Positions 46,280 to 56,060 of a stretch of 64,000 nucleotides of DNA are shown here, in pieces. Position numbers and translations under genes: made by a program. The number at the start of each line of letters is the position of its first letter. Positions within the stretch are counted from its first letter, which is position 1. The stretch comes from Methylibium sp. Root1272. GTDB taxonomy: Bacteria > Pseudomonadota > Gammaproteobacteria > Burkholderiales > Burkholderiaceae_C. The stretch spans positions 211,625 to 275,624 of the forward strand of contig NZ_LMDY01000016.1 in the NCBI RefSeq assembly GCF_001425905.1, written 5' to 3'. The notes under the pieces were generated by a model. The model was not told the origin of the DNA and made no database searches. It saw only the letters and a program-made list of their open reading frames with translations.

Positions 46280-48820
46280 ATGCCCTCGTTTCCGCCGCTG
46301 CCGGGCCTGCGACTGCTGGCCGCCGGTGCCGGTGTGGTGCTGGGATCGTCCCTGCAGTTGCAGCAGGCCCGGCTGTGGCTGCCGGTTCACTACACCGCGC
46401 TCTCGGCGCTGGGCCTCGCGGTGTTGGTTCTGCTGTTCGGCCTCGATCGTCGCGGTCCGCTGCGAGGAAAGGCCCACGTGCTTGCGCTGGCCATCGTGCC
46501 GGCCCTGGCCGCGGCGAGTTTCGGCGTGACGGGCCTGCGCGCTGGCGAGCGCCTGGCCGAGCAACTGCCGGCCGAACTCGAGGGCCGCGATCTCGCGGTG
46601 ATCGGCGTGATCGCCGGGCTGCCGCAGCGCTCGCCCGAGGCCTGGCGATTCCACTTCGAGCCGCATTCGGCGCGCATCGGCGACCGCGTGATCGATCTGC
46701 CGTCCCGCTTCTCGCTCGGCTGGTACGCCACGCCCGACGGCGCCGAACTGCCCGCGCTGCGCGCCGGCCAGCGCTGGCAGCTCACGCTGCGCCTGAAGCG
46801 CCCCCACGGCCTGTCGAATCCGCACGGCTTCGACTACGAGCTCCATCTCTTCGAGCAGGGTGTGCGCGCCACCGGCTCGGTGCGCACGGTGCACGACACG
46901 CCCAACCGCCTGCTCGGAGACGGCGAGGGCCACGTCGTCGACCGCCTGCGGCAATCGGTGCGCGACGCGATCACGGCGCGCGTGGCCGATGCCTCGTCGG
47001 CCGGCGTGCTGGCCGCGCTGGCGGTGGGCGACCAGGCCGCGATCGAGCGCGACGACTGGGCGCTCTATCGCCAGACCGGCGTCGCACACCTCATGTCCAT
47101 CAGCGGCCTGCATGTCACGATGTTCGCGTGGCTCGCGGGTCTGGGCGTGGACGCACTGTGGCGTCGCAGCCGCCGTGCGATGGGGGCCTGCCCGGCGCCG
47201 CTGGCAGCGCGCTGGGGCGGCCTGGCGGCGGCCTGCGCCTATGCAGTGTTCGCTGGCTGGGGTGTGCCGGCGCAGCGCACGGTGCTGATGCTGGCCAGCG
47301 TCGTCATCCTGGGGGCGGCCGGATTGCGCTGGAGCTGGCCGCTGGTCTGGACGGCGGCCATGGTCGTCGTGACCGCGATCGATCCCTGGGCCCTGCTGCA
47401 GCCGGGCTACTGGCTGTCCTTCGCGGCCGTCGGCCTGTTGCTGGCCTCGGGCGAGGCGCGCGGACTGGTCGCAGCCACCAGCGGGCTGGCGACGGAACCG
47501 ATGCGGCTGCGCTGGCAGGGCGCTGCGGCGTGGCTGGTCCGGCTGCTGTCCGGCGGTCTGCGCACGCAGGCCATCGCGACGCTGGGTCTCGCACCCTTGA
47601 CGCTGGTGTTCTTCCAGCAGTTGTCGCTGGTCGGCTTTGCCGCCAACCTGGTCGCCATCCCCGTCATCACGCTCGGCGTCACGCCGCTGGCGCTGCTGGG
47701 CGTGCTGCTGCCGCCGTTGTGGGGGCCGGCAGCCTGGACGGTGGCGCAGCTGAACGCCGGGCTGCAGTGGCTGGCCACGCCGGACTGGGCGGTCTGGTCC
47801 GTACCGGCCGCCGCACCGTGGGCCGTGGCCTTCGGCCTGCTCGGCGCCGCGCTCGCCCTGCTGCCGTTGCCCTGGACGCTGCGGGCCCTCGGCCTGCCGC
47901 TGCTGCTGCCCCTGCTCGCGCCCGCCGTGCCGCGGCCGGCAGAGGGCGCCTATGACATGACGGTGATCGACGTCGGCCAGGGGACTTCGGTGCTGCTGCG
48001 CACCGCGCGCCACGCGCTGCTCTACGACACCGGGCCGCAGTACGCGCGCGAAGCCGATGCCGGCGGGCGGGTGCTGCTGCCGCTGCTGCGCTCGCTGGGC
48101 GAGGAACGCCTGGACCTGCTGATGCTCAGCCACCGCGACAGCGACCACGTGGGCGGCGCGGCCACCGTGCTGCGCGGCCTGCCGGTGACGCGCCTGGCGA
48201 GTTCGCTCGAGGCGGGCCATGGCCTGCTGGCGCTGGCCGGCGCGCTGGGCGTCGATCGTGAGCCCTGCGTCGCGGGCCGGCAATGGACCTGGGACGGCGT
48301 GCAGTTCGAGCTGCTGCACCCGACCGCCGAGGCCCTGGCGTCGGCAGAGCGGGTGAAGACGCGGCCCAACACCCTGAGCTGCGTGCTGCGGGTCAGCGGC
48401 CGCTGGGGTGGGCAGGTGCACACGGTACTGCTGACCGGCGACCTGGAGCGCGAGCAGGAGGCGCGCCTGGTGGCCCAGCACGGCCGGGCGCTGGCGAGCG
48501 AGGTGCTGCTGGTCCCTCACCATGGCAGCAAGACCTCGTCCAGCGCGGCCTTCCTCGACGCGGTGGCGCCGCGCATGGCGGTCGTGCAGGCCGGCTATCG
48601 CAACCGTTTCGGCCATCCGGCACCCGAGGTGCTGGCGCGTTATGCCGCGCGCGGTATCGAGGTCCTCGACAGCCCGCGCTGCGGTGCCTGGCGCTTCGGG
48701 CCGATGGGCGCCGCCTGCTGGCGTCCACAGGTCCGGCGCTATTGGCATCATCCTGACGCTGACAGCACGCACAATGGCGTGGAAGTTGCTAACCCTGTCG
48801 GGCCGGAATCGACCGACTGA
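46280..48820 (+). CDS. comEC: DNA uptake channel ComEC
   Basis: Membrane channel (846 aa) for single-stranded DNA during natural transformation. It comprises an N-terminal DUF4131 region, the Competence domain with about eight to ten helices (TGVAHLMSISGLHVTMFAWLAG is its hallmark), and a C-terminal metallo-beta-lactamase domain with VIDVGQGTSVLLRT and SHRDSDHVGGA. The MBL motif is complete, so the nuclease-like domain may be active. ATG 46280 is preferred over the longer frame. Confidence 0.95.
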   Translation: MPSFPPLPGLRLLAAGAGVVLGSSLQLQQARLWLPVHYTALSALGLAVLVLLFGLDRRGPLRGKAHVLALAIVPALAAASFGVTGLRAGERLAEQLPAELEGRDLAVIGVIAGLPQRSPEAWRFHFEPHSARIGDRVIDLPSRFSLGWYATPDGAELPALRAGQRWQLTLRLKRPHGLSNPHGFDYELHLFEQGVRATGSVRTVHDTPNRLLGDGEGHVVDRLRQSVRDAITARVADASSAGVLAALAVGDQAAIERDDWALYRQTGVAHLMSISGLHVTMFAWLAGLGVDALWRRSRRAMGACPAPLAARWGGLAAACAYAVFAGWGVPAQRTVLMLASVVILGAAGLRWSWPLVWTAAMVVVTAIDPWALLQPGYWLSFAAVGLLLASGEARGLVAATSGLATEPMRLRWQGAAAWLVRLLSGGLRTQAIATLGLAPLTLVFFQQLSLVGFAANLVAIPVITLGVTPLALLGVLLPPLWGPAAWTVAQLNAGLQWLATPDWAVWSVPAAAPWAVAFGLLGAALALLPLPWTLRALGLPLLLPLLAPAVPRPAEGAYDMTVIDVGQGTSVLLRTARHALLYDTGPQYAREADAGGRVLLPLLRSLGEERLDLLMLSHRDSDHVGGAATVLRGLPVTRLASSLEAGHGLLALAGALGVDREPCVAGRQWTWDGVQFELLHPTAEALASAERVKTRPNTLSCVLRVSGRWGGQVHTVLLTGDLEREQEARLVAQHGRALASEVLLVPHHGSKTSSSAAFLDAVAPRMAVVQAGYRNRFGHPAPEVLARYAARGIEVLDSPRCGAWRFGPMGAACWRPQVRRYWHHPDADSTHNGVEVANPVGPESTD

Positions 48821-48856
48821 CACCGGCACGCACTGCCCGTCCCGAAGGAGAGTCTC

Positions 48857-51800
48857 TTGTCGATTCACGTCGCGCTGAACCACGTCACGCACTACCGCTA
48901 TGACCGGCGCGTTGCGCTCGGCCCCCAGGTGGTCCGCCTGCGCCCGGCGCCACATTGCCGCACACCGATCCTCAGCTACTCGCTGCGCGTCGAGCCTGTC
49001 GATCATTTCGTCAACTGGCAACAGGACCCGTTCGCGAACTACCTGGCGCGTCTGGTGTTCCCCGAAAAGACCACCGAGTTCAAGATCACCGTCGATCTCG
49101 TCGCCGAGATGTCGGTCTACAACCCCTTCGACTTCTTCCTCGAACCCAGCGCCGAGAATTTCCCCTTCAGCTACGAAGAGGGCCTCAAGCGCGAACTCGC
49201 GCCCTACCTCGTGACCGGCGAGCCGACGCCGCGCTTCAAGGCCTTCGTCGACAGCGTGCCGCGCAAGACGCAGCGCACCATCGACTTCCTGGTCGGCCTG
49301 AACCAGCGCCTGCAGAGCGACATCAGCTACCTGATCCGCATGGAGCCCGGCGTGCAGACGCCCGAGCAGACGCTGGAGAACCGTTCGGGCTCCTGCCGCG
49401 ACACCGGCTGGCTGATGGTGCAGGCGCTGCGCCACATGGGCCTGGCGGCGCGCTTCGTGTCGGGCTACCTGATCCAGCTCAAGCCCGACGTGAAGGCGCT
49501 CGACGGCCCGAGCGGCGCCGAGACCGATTTCACCGATCTGCACGCCTGGTGCGAGGTCTACCTGCCGGGGGCCGGCTGGATCGGCCTCGATCCCACCTCG
49601 GGCCTGATGGCCGGCGAGGGCCACATCCCGGTGGCCTGCACGCCCGAGCCGTCGAGCGCGGCGCCGGTCGAGGGTGGCGTCGACGAGAGCGAGGTCGTGT
49701 TCACCCACTCGATGAGCGTCTCCCGCATCCACGAATCGCCGCGCGTGACCAAGCCGTATACCGAAGAGCAGTGGGGCGAGGTGCTGTCGCTCGGCGAGCA
49801 GGTCGACCTGCAGCTGAAGGCGCAGGACGTGCGACTCACACAGGGCGGCGAGCCGACCTTCGTATCGGTCTACGACCGCGAAGGCGCCGAGTGGAACACC
49901 GCCGCACTCGGTCCGACGAAGCGCGGCTTCGCCAACGAACTGGTGCAACGCCTGCGCGCGCGCTACGGTGTGGGCGGCTTCCTGCACTTCGGCCAGGGCA
50001 AGTGGTACCCGGGCGAGCAGCTGCCGCGCTGGGCGCTGAGCATCTTCTGGCGCGCCGACGGCGAACCGTGCTGGATCGACCCCACCCTGTTCGCCGACGA
50101 GCGCCAGCCCACCGGCTACAGCGAGGTCGAGTCCAAGGCCTTCATCGAGCTGCTGGCGCGCAAGCTCGGCCTGGCCACCGACTACATCCAGGCCGGCTAC
50201 GAGGACACCTGGTACTACCTGTGGCGCGAGCGCCGCCTGCCGGTCAACGTCGATCCCTTCGATGCGCGGCTCGACGACGAACTGGAGCGCGCCCGCCTGC
50301 GCAAGGTGTTCGACCAGGGGTTGACCAAGGTCGTCGGCTACATGCTGCCGATCAAGCGCGAGCCGGGCGCGCCGGGCCTGGTCGGGCCGAGCTGGACCAC
50401 TGGCCCGTGGTTCTTCCGTGACGAGCGCATGTACCTGATGCCCGGCGATTCGCCGATGGGCTACCGGCTGCCGCTCGATTCGCTGCCCTGGGTCACCAAG
50501 GGCGACTTTCCTTACCTGATCGATGCCGATCCATTCGCGCCGGCCGGGCGACTGCGCTCGGTCGCCGCGCTGCGGGCGCAGTACGGCGAGCACGCCTTCC
50601 GCGGGGCCGATGCCGATGCGGCCGGTCTGGCCAGCGGCGACGCCAGCGCTTCGGCGCTGGCCGGGGCCGCGGCAATTGGTGCCGGCGGCCTGGGCGGCGC
50701 GCCGGGTGTGGCGCAGCCTGCTGGCGCGGGCCTGGGTGCTGGCGCTGGCGCCGGTGCGAGCGGTTCGCCGCGCGCTGCCGCGGCCCGCCACGGTCTGACG
50801 CATGCGCCGGCCCGCTTCGAATCGGCGGCCTGGATCACGCGGACCGCGATGTGCGTCGAGGTGCGAGGCGGCATCCTGTACGTCTTCATGCCGCCGCTGG
50901 AACTGCTGGACGACTACCTCGACCTGCTGTCCGCGGTGGAGGCCACGGCCGCGGCGCTGGGCATCAAGCTCGTGCTCGAGGGCTATCCGCCGCCGCGCGA
51001 CGTGCGGCTGAAGATGCTGCAGGTGACGCCCGATCCCGGCGTGATCGAGGTCAACATCCATCCGGCCTCGAGCTGGGAGCAACTGGTCGACCACACCGAG
51101 TTCCTCTACGAGGCGGCGCACGAGACGCGCCTGTCGACCGAGAAGTTCATGCTCGACGGCCGCCACACCGGCACCGGCGGCGGCAACCACTTCGTGCTCG
51201 GTGGTGCGACACCGGGCGACAGCCCCTTCCTGCGCCGGCCCGACCTGCTGGCGAGCCTGCTGGCCTACTGGCACAACCACCCCAGCCTGTCCTACCTGTT
51301 CTCGGGCATGTTCATCGGCCCGACCAGCCAGGCGCCACGCATCGACGAGGCGCGCAACGACCAGGTGTTCGAACTCGAGATCGCGCTGAAGGAGATCGAG
51401 AACCAGACCTCGCGCTTCGGCCAGGTGCCGCCGTGGATGGTCGACCGGAGCTTGCGCAACATCCTGATCGACGTCACCGGCAACACCCACCGCGCCGAGT
51501 TCTGCATCGACAAGATGTACTCGCCGGACGGCCCCACCGGCCGCCTGGGCCTGCTGGAACTGCGCGCCTTCGAGATGCCGCCGCACGCGCGCATGAGCCT
51601 CGTGCAGCAGCTGCTGCTGCGCGCGATGATCGCGCGCTTCTGGCGCACGCCCTACACCGGCGGCAGCACCACGCGGCTCACGCGCTGGGGCACCGAGCTG
51701 CACGACCGCTTCCTGCTGCCGACCTTCGTGCAGATGGACTTCGCCGACGTGCTGGCCGAACTGCGCCAGGACGGCTTCGCCTTCGATCCGGCCTGGTTCG

Positions 51801-52360
51801 CGCCGCACTTCGAGTTCCGCTTCCCGATCATCGGCGAGGTCACGGTGGCCGGCATCGAGCTGACGGTGCGGACCGCGCTCGAGCCCTGGCACGTGATGGG
51901 CGAGGAGGGTGCGCCCGGCGGCACCGTGCGCTATGTCGATTCGTCGCTGGAGCGCGTGGAGGTCAAGGCGACCGGTCTGAACGGCAACCGCCACGTGGTC
52001 ACCGTCAACGGCTGGGCGCTGCCGCTGCAGCCCACCGGCCGGGTCGGGGAGTTCGTGGCGGGCGTGCGCTACAAGGCCTGGGCGCCGCCGTCGGCACTGC
52101 ACCCGACGATCCCCGGCCATGCGCCGCTCACCTTCGACATCGTCGACAGCTGGATGAGCCGTTCGATCGGGGGCTGCCGCTATCATGTGGCGCATCCTGG
52201 TGGTCGCAACCATGACAGCTTCCCGGTCAACGCCTACGAGGCCGAAAGCCGACGGCTGGCGCGCTTCTTCAAGCTCGATCACACGCCGGGCAAGATGAAG
52301 GTCCAGCCGGCCCAACCGAGTCGCGAGTTTCCCTTCACCCTCGATCTGCGCCACCTCTGA
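48857..52360 (+). CDS. Transglutaminase-like/DUF2126 fusion protein
   Basis: Large cytosolic protein (1167 aa). Residues 1-290 form a bacterial transglutaminase N-domain plus protease-like fold with intact triad Cys180 (RSGSCRD), His229 (DLHAWC) and Asp245 (GLDPTSG). Residues about 310-1165 are DUF2126 (COG4196; QGGEPTFVSVYDREGAEWN, RLPVNVDPFD, GGGNHFVLGG, EKFMLDGRHTGTGGG). A Gly/Ala-rich linker occupies about residues 584-650. It starts at TTG 48857 with AAGGAG 7 bp before. It is first in a run with two ATP-grasp and two alpha-E proteins. Together they resemble a predicted peptide-synthesis/peptide-modification system of unknown product. Confidence 0.9.
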   Translation: MSIHVALNHVTHYRYDRRVALGPQVVRLRPAPHCRTPILSYSLRVEPVDHFVNWQQDPFANYLARLVFPEKTTEFKITVDLVAEMSVYNPFDFFLEPSAENFPFSYEEGLKRELAPYLVTGEPTPRFKAFVDSVPRKTQRTIDFLVGLNQRLQSDISYLIRMEPGVQTPEQTLENRSGSCRDTGWLMVQALRHMGLAARFVSGYLIQLKPDVKALDGPSGAETDFTDLHAWCEVYLPGAGWIGLDPTSGLMAGEGHIPVACTPEPSSAAPVEGGVDESEVVFTHSMSVSRIHESPRVTKPYTEEQWGEVLSLGEQVDLQLKAQDVRLTQGGEPTFVSVYDREGAEWNTAALGPTKRGFANELVQRLRARYGVGGFLHFGQGKWYPGEQLPRWALSIFWRADGEPCWIDPTLFADERQPTGYSEVESKAFIELLARKLGLATDYIQAGYEDTWYYLWRERRLPVNVDPFDARLDDELERARLRKVFDQGLTKVVGYMLPIKREPGAPGLVGPSWTTGPWFFRDERMYLMPGDSPMGYRLPLDSLPWVTKGDFPYLIDADPFAPAGRLRSVAALRAQYGEHAFRGADADAAGLASGDASASALAGAAAIGAGGLGGAPGVAQPAGAGLGAGAGAGASGSPRAAAARHGLTHAPARFESAAWITRTAMCVEVRGGILYVFMPPLELLDDYLDLLSAVEATAAALGIKLVLEGYPPPRDVRLKMLQVTPDPGVIEVNIHPASSWEQLVDHTEFLYEAAHETRLSTEKFMLDGRHTGTGGGNHFVLGGATPGDSPFLRRPDLLASLLAYWHNHPSLSYLFSGMFIGPTSQAPRIDEARNDQVFELEIALKEIENQTSRFGQVPPWMVDRSLRNILIDVTGNTHRAEFCIDKMYSPDGPTGRLGLLELRAFEMPPHARMSLVQQLLLRAMIARFWRTPYTGGSTTRLTRWGTELHDRFLLPTFVQMDFADVLAELRQDGFAFDPAWFAPHFEFRFPIIGEVTVAGIELTVRTALEPWHVMGEEGAPGGTVRYVDSSLERVEVKATGLNGNRHVVTVNGWALPLQPTGRVGEFVAGVRYKAWAPPSALHPTIPGHAPLTFDIVDSWMSRSIGGCRYHVAHPGGRNHDSFPVNAYEAESRRLARFFKLDHTPGKMKVQPAQPSREFPFTLDLRHL

Positions 52361-52377
52361 GTCTCGATCCCGCCGCC

Positions 52378-55050
52378 GTGCAGCAGTCTTCGCTCGAATT
52401 CGACGCTTCCGGCGGCTGGCATTCCGATGCGGTGCTGCACGGCGTGCTTCACGCCGCGCGGCGGGCCGATCCGGGCCACTACGACGAACTGTTGCAGGAC
52501 ACCGGTCAGGCGCTGCGCGAGCGCTGGCAACACTTCTTCGAGCTGCTGGGCGCCGACGGGCTGAGCGGCCTGGACCGGCGCGCCGGCCAGATCGCGCAAC
52601 AGATCCACCGCAACGGCGTGACCTACAACGTCCACCAGCCGGCCGGCGTCGGCGGCGAGAGCGTCAAGCGGCCGTGGTCGCTGGGCGTGCTGCCGCTGCT
52701 GATCGAGCCGGCCGACTGGCAGGTGATCGAGGCCGGCATCGCCCAGCGCGCGCGCCTGCTCGAGGCGATGCTGGCCGACTGCTACGGGCCGCAGCACCTG
52801 CTGCAAGAGGGACTGCTGCCCCCGGCCCTCGTGCTGGGCCATCCGAGCTACCTGCGGCCGCTGCACGGCATTGCGCCGGCCGGCGGGGTGCGGCTGCATG
52901 TGCTGGCCTTCGACATCGCGCGCGGGCCCGGTGGCGAGTGGTCGGTGGTGTCGCAGCGCAGCCAGGCGCCGTCCGGTCTGGGCTATGTGCTGGAGAACCG
53001 GCTGATCGTGTCGCGCCAGTTCCCCGAGGCCTTCCGCGAGCTGCGCGTCGAGCACATCGCCTCGAGCTACCGCAGCCTGCTCGACTCGCTGCTCGGGCCG
53101 GCCTCGGTGATCGCCGCGGCCGACGGCAGCGCGACGCCACGCCTCGCGCTGCTGACCCCGGGACCCTACAACGAGACCTATTTCGAGCAGGCCTACCTGG
53201 CGCGCTACCTCGGCTTGCCGCTGGTCGAGGGCGGCGACCTGACGGTGCGCGACGACCGCCTCTACCTGAAGACCGTGCAGGGCCTGGAGCCGGTGCACGG
53301 CCTGCTGCGGCGGCTGGACGACATCTGGTGCGATCCGCTCGAACTGCGCGCCGACTCCGCCCTCGGCGTGCCGGGTCTTCTGCAGGTGCTGCGCGCCGGC
53401 CGGCTGGTGATGGCCAATGCGCTGGGCACGGGTTTCGTCGAGTCGCCGGGCATGCTGGGCTTCATGCCGGCGATCTCGCGGCGCTTGCTCGGCGAGCCGC
53501 TGGCGTTGCCGGCACTGGCCAGCTGGTGGTGCGGCGAGGGCGCGGCCTGGCGGGCCACCCGCGGCGAACTGGCGGCCCGCGTGATCCGGCCCACCTACCA
53601 GGGTGTGCGGGGCCGCAGCTTCGAGCCGCAGATCGGCGGCACGCTGCCGCCGGCCGCGCACGAGCAATGGCGCGCGCGCATCGAGGCCGAGCCCGACGCC
53701 TACACGCTGCAGCGCTACCTGCCGTTCTCGCAGACGCCGTGGTGGGAGTCGGGCAGCTTCCTGCCGCGAACGGCGATGCTGCGCGTCTATGCCATCGCCG
53801 ACGGCCGCGGTGGCTACCGCGTGCTGCCCGGGGGCATGACGCGCATCGCGGCGCGCGATCCGCACATCGTGTCGATGCAGCACGGCGGCGCCAGCCTCGA
53901 CACCTGGGTGCTGCGCGAGGGCGCGGTCGACACCTACTCCATGTTGCCGCAGCGCCTGCGGCCGGAGGAGATCGCGGTGCACCAGCGGCCGGTGTCGAGC
54001 CGCACCGCCGAGAACCTGTTCTGGATGGGGCGCTACACCGAACGCACCGAGCAGCTGGTGCGGCTGGCGCTGGCCACCGCGGCACTGGTCGAGGACGACG
54101 ACGACACGCCGTCGGCGGTGCTCGACGCGATCTCCGAGCTGACGCAGCGCAGTGGCCTGGCACCGACCGGCGTGCCGTCGCTGACGCAGTCGCCGCGGGT
54201 GTTCGAGCGCTCGGTGGTCGCCGCGCTGGCCGACCCCGAAGACCACCACAGCATCGCCTACAACCTGGCCGCGCTCGACCGCGTGGCCGGATCCTTGCGC
54301 GAGCGCCTGTCGATCGAGCACGGGCGCCTGGTCCGCTCGATGGTCGAAGACTTCCACGCCCGGGTCACGAGGGCAATGACGCCGGTACCCGCCGGCAACG
54401 ACGACGAGGATGGCGAGAGCGAGCAGGCGATTCCGGCCGTGCCCGGGCTCGCCACCGACACGATGCGTGGCGCGCTCGAGCACCTGGCGAGCCAGCTCGC
54501 GGCGGTGACAGGCGCACAGAGCGACCGCATGACGCGCGACGATGGCTGGCGCCTGCTGACCGTCGGGCGCCAGGCCGAGCGCCTGATCGCGATGAGCGGC
54601 ACGCTGCGCTGCTTCTTCGAGGCTGGCGCGGTGCACAGCGCCCACGGCTTCGACCTGCTGCTCGACCTGTTCGACAGCAGCCTGACCTACCGCGCGCGCT
54701 ATCCCGGCCGCCAGGAGGCGCTGGCGCTGCTCGACCTGCTGGTCATCGACCCGGCCAACCCGCGCGCGCTGGGCTGCGTGCTGCGCCGCCTTCGCACCGA
54801 GCTGGCCAAGCTGCCCGGCAGCGCGGGTTCGGTGGAGGAGATGCTGGGTCTGCTGCCGCCGTTCGGCGTCGGCACGACGCTGGTCGAGCTGTGCCGCAAG
54901 GCCGAGCCCGGCCAGGAGTCGGGGGTCGACGACGAGCTGGTGGTCGCGCTCGCCGACCGCCTGGCCGAAGCCGGAGCGCGGCTCTCCGACGACGTGGGGC
55001 GGCGCTATTTCGCGCTCGCCGGCCTGCATGAACAGCATCTTTCGGTCTGA
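52378..55050 (+). CDS. ATP-grasp/alpha-E fusion protein
   Basis: 890-residue fusion. The first about 520 residues are the circularly permuted ATP-grasp (COG2308; NGVTYNV, GLGYVLENRLIVSRQFPEAF, LLTPGPYNETYFEQAYLARYLGLPLVEGGDL, PGGMTRIA). From about residue 535 follows the helical alpha-E domain (COG2307), beginning SSRTAENLFWMGRYTERTEQL. GTG 52378 starts 17 bp after the DUF2126 gene. The next gene overlaps by 23 bp. In most genomes the two domains are separate genes, as they are again at 56061-58477, so this locus holds both forms. Confidence 0.9.
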   Translation: MQQSSLEFDASGGWHSDAVLHGVLHAARRADPGHYDELLQDTGQALRERWQHFFELLGADGLSGLDRRAGQIAQQIHRNGVTYNVHQPAGVGGESVKRPWSLGVLPLLIEPADWQVIEAGIAQRARLLEAMLADCYGPQHLLQEGLLPPALVLGHPSYLRPLHGIAPAGGVRLHVLAFDIARGPGGEWSVVSQRSQAPSGLGYVLENRLIVSRQFPEAFRELRVEHIASSYRSLLDSLLGPASVIAAADGSATPRLALLTPGPYNETYFEQAYLARYLGLPLVEGGDLTVRDDRLYLKTVQGLEPVHGLLRRLDDIWCDPLELRADSALGVPGLLQVLRAGRLVMANALGTGFVESPGMLGFMPAISRRLLGEPLALPALASWWCGEGAAWRATRGELAARVIRPTYQGVRGRSFEPQIGGTLPPAAHEQWRARIEAEPDAYTLQRYLPFSQTPWWESGSFLPRTAMLRVYAIADGRGGYRVLPGGMTRIAARDPHIVSMQHGGASLDTWVLREGAVDTYSMLPQRLRPEEIAVHQRPVSSRTAENLFWMGRYTERTEQLVRLALATAALVEDDDDTPSAVLDAISELTQRSGLAPTGVPSLTQSPRVFERSVVAALADPEDHHSIAYNLAALDRVAGSLRERLSIEHGRLVRSMVEDFHARVTRAMTPVPAGNDDEDGESEQAIPAVPGLATDTMRGALEHLASQLAAVTGAQSDRMTRDDGWRLLTVGRQAERLIAMSGTLRCFFEAGAVHSAHGFDLLLDLFDSSLTYRARYPGRQEALALLDLLVIDPANPRALGCVLRRLRTELAKLPGSAGSVEEMLGLLPPFGVGTTLVELCRKAEPGQESGVDDELVVALADRLAEAGARLSDDVGRRYFALAGLHEQHLSV

Positions 55051-55987
55051 GCCTCAGGCGCCGTCGCCGCGTCCGGCCGACGCCCTTCGCGGGCCGGTCG
55101 AGCTGGAGGTCGTGCACGTCACCGAATACCGCTATTCCAGCCCGGTCGAGCTGGCGCAGCACATCGCCGTGCTGCGGCCGCGCGACGAGGCCGCACAACA
55201 GCTTCTGGGCTTCGAGATGGAGATCGAGCCGGCGCCGGCGCAGCAGCACGACGACTGCGACGTCTACGGCAACAGCCGCCGCGTGTTCACGCTGACGGCT
55301 TCGCACCAGCACCTGCGGGTCTGCGCCACCAGCCGCGTGCGCGCCCACGCGCCCGAGCGCCCGCCGGCCGCGGCGCTGCCCTGGGAGGCCTGCCGCGCCC
55401 ACTGGCGCTACGAGTCGGGCCGCCCGCTGGACGCGGCGGTCGAGTTCACCTTTCCGTCCACGCTGGTGCCGCACCACGCCGTGCTGCGTGACTGGGCCCT
55501 GCCGTCCTTCCCGCCGGGCCGCGGCATCGACGAGGCGGCCACCGAGCTGATGCACCGGCTGCACGCCGATTTCACCTACGCGCCGCACAGCACCGAGGTC
55601 GGCACGCCGGTGCTGCAGGCCTTCGAGCAGCGGCGCGGCGTGTGCCAGGACTTCGCCCACGTGATGATCGGCAGCCTGCGGGCGCTCGGCCTGTCGGCCC
55701 GCTACGTCAGCGGCTACCTGCTGACCGAGCCGCCGCCCGGCCAGCCGGCGTTGCAGGGAGCCGATGCCTCGCATGCCTGGGTGGCGGTGGCGGTGCCGCG
55801 CGAGGACGGCTCGGCGGACTGGCTGGAGCTCGACCCGACCAACGATTGCGAGGCCGGCCTGACCCATGTGCGCCTCGCACTGGGGCGCGACTATGCCGAC
55901 GTGACGCCGCTGTGCGGCGTGATCCGTGGTGGCGGCCGCCACCAGCTCGATGTGCGCGTCGGGACGCGCGTGGTGCCCGCAGCATGA
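55028..55987 (+). CDS. Transglutaminase-like protein
   Basis: Papain-like transglutaminase/protease (319 aa; COG1305). An N-terminal beta domain (EVVHVTEYRYSSPVEL, HIAVLRPRD) precedes the catalytic core with Cys206 (GVCQDFAH), His249 (ASHAWVAV) and Asp269 (ELDPTND), so the triad is complete. It has no signal peptide, which indicates a cytosolic role. It overlaps the upstream ATP-grasp/alpha-E gene by 23 bp. It probably hydrolyses or transfers amide bonds on the product of the neighbouring ligases. Confidence 0.92.
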   Translation: MNSIFRSEPQAPSPRPADALRGPVELEVVHVTEYRYSSPVELAQHIAVLRPRDEAAQQLLGFEMEIEPAPAQQHDDCDVYGNSRRVFTLTASHQHLRVCATSRVRAHAPERPPAAALPWEACRAHWRYESGRPLDAAVEFTFPSTLVPHHAVLRDWALPSFPPGRGIDEAATELMHRLHADFTYAPHSTEVGTPVLQAFEQRRGVCQDFAHVMIGSLRALGLSARYVSGYLLTEPPPGQPALQGADASHAWVAVAVPREDGSADWLELDPTNDCEAGLTHVRLALGRDYADVTPLCGVIRGGGRHQLDVRVGTRVVPAA

Positions 55988-56060
55988 GCCCGCTTCGACC
56001 GGCAAAAGCGGGCTGCTTGGCACAATCTCTGCTAGCTCCAGTCTCAGCGTGGGAGACACG

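Noticed and set aside
46010-52354. 2114-codon open frame on the minus strand
   Set aside because: It runs antisense to comEC and the DUF2126 gene, has no domain, is dominated by His/Gln/Arg/Val, and is a typical GC-rich shadow frame.
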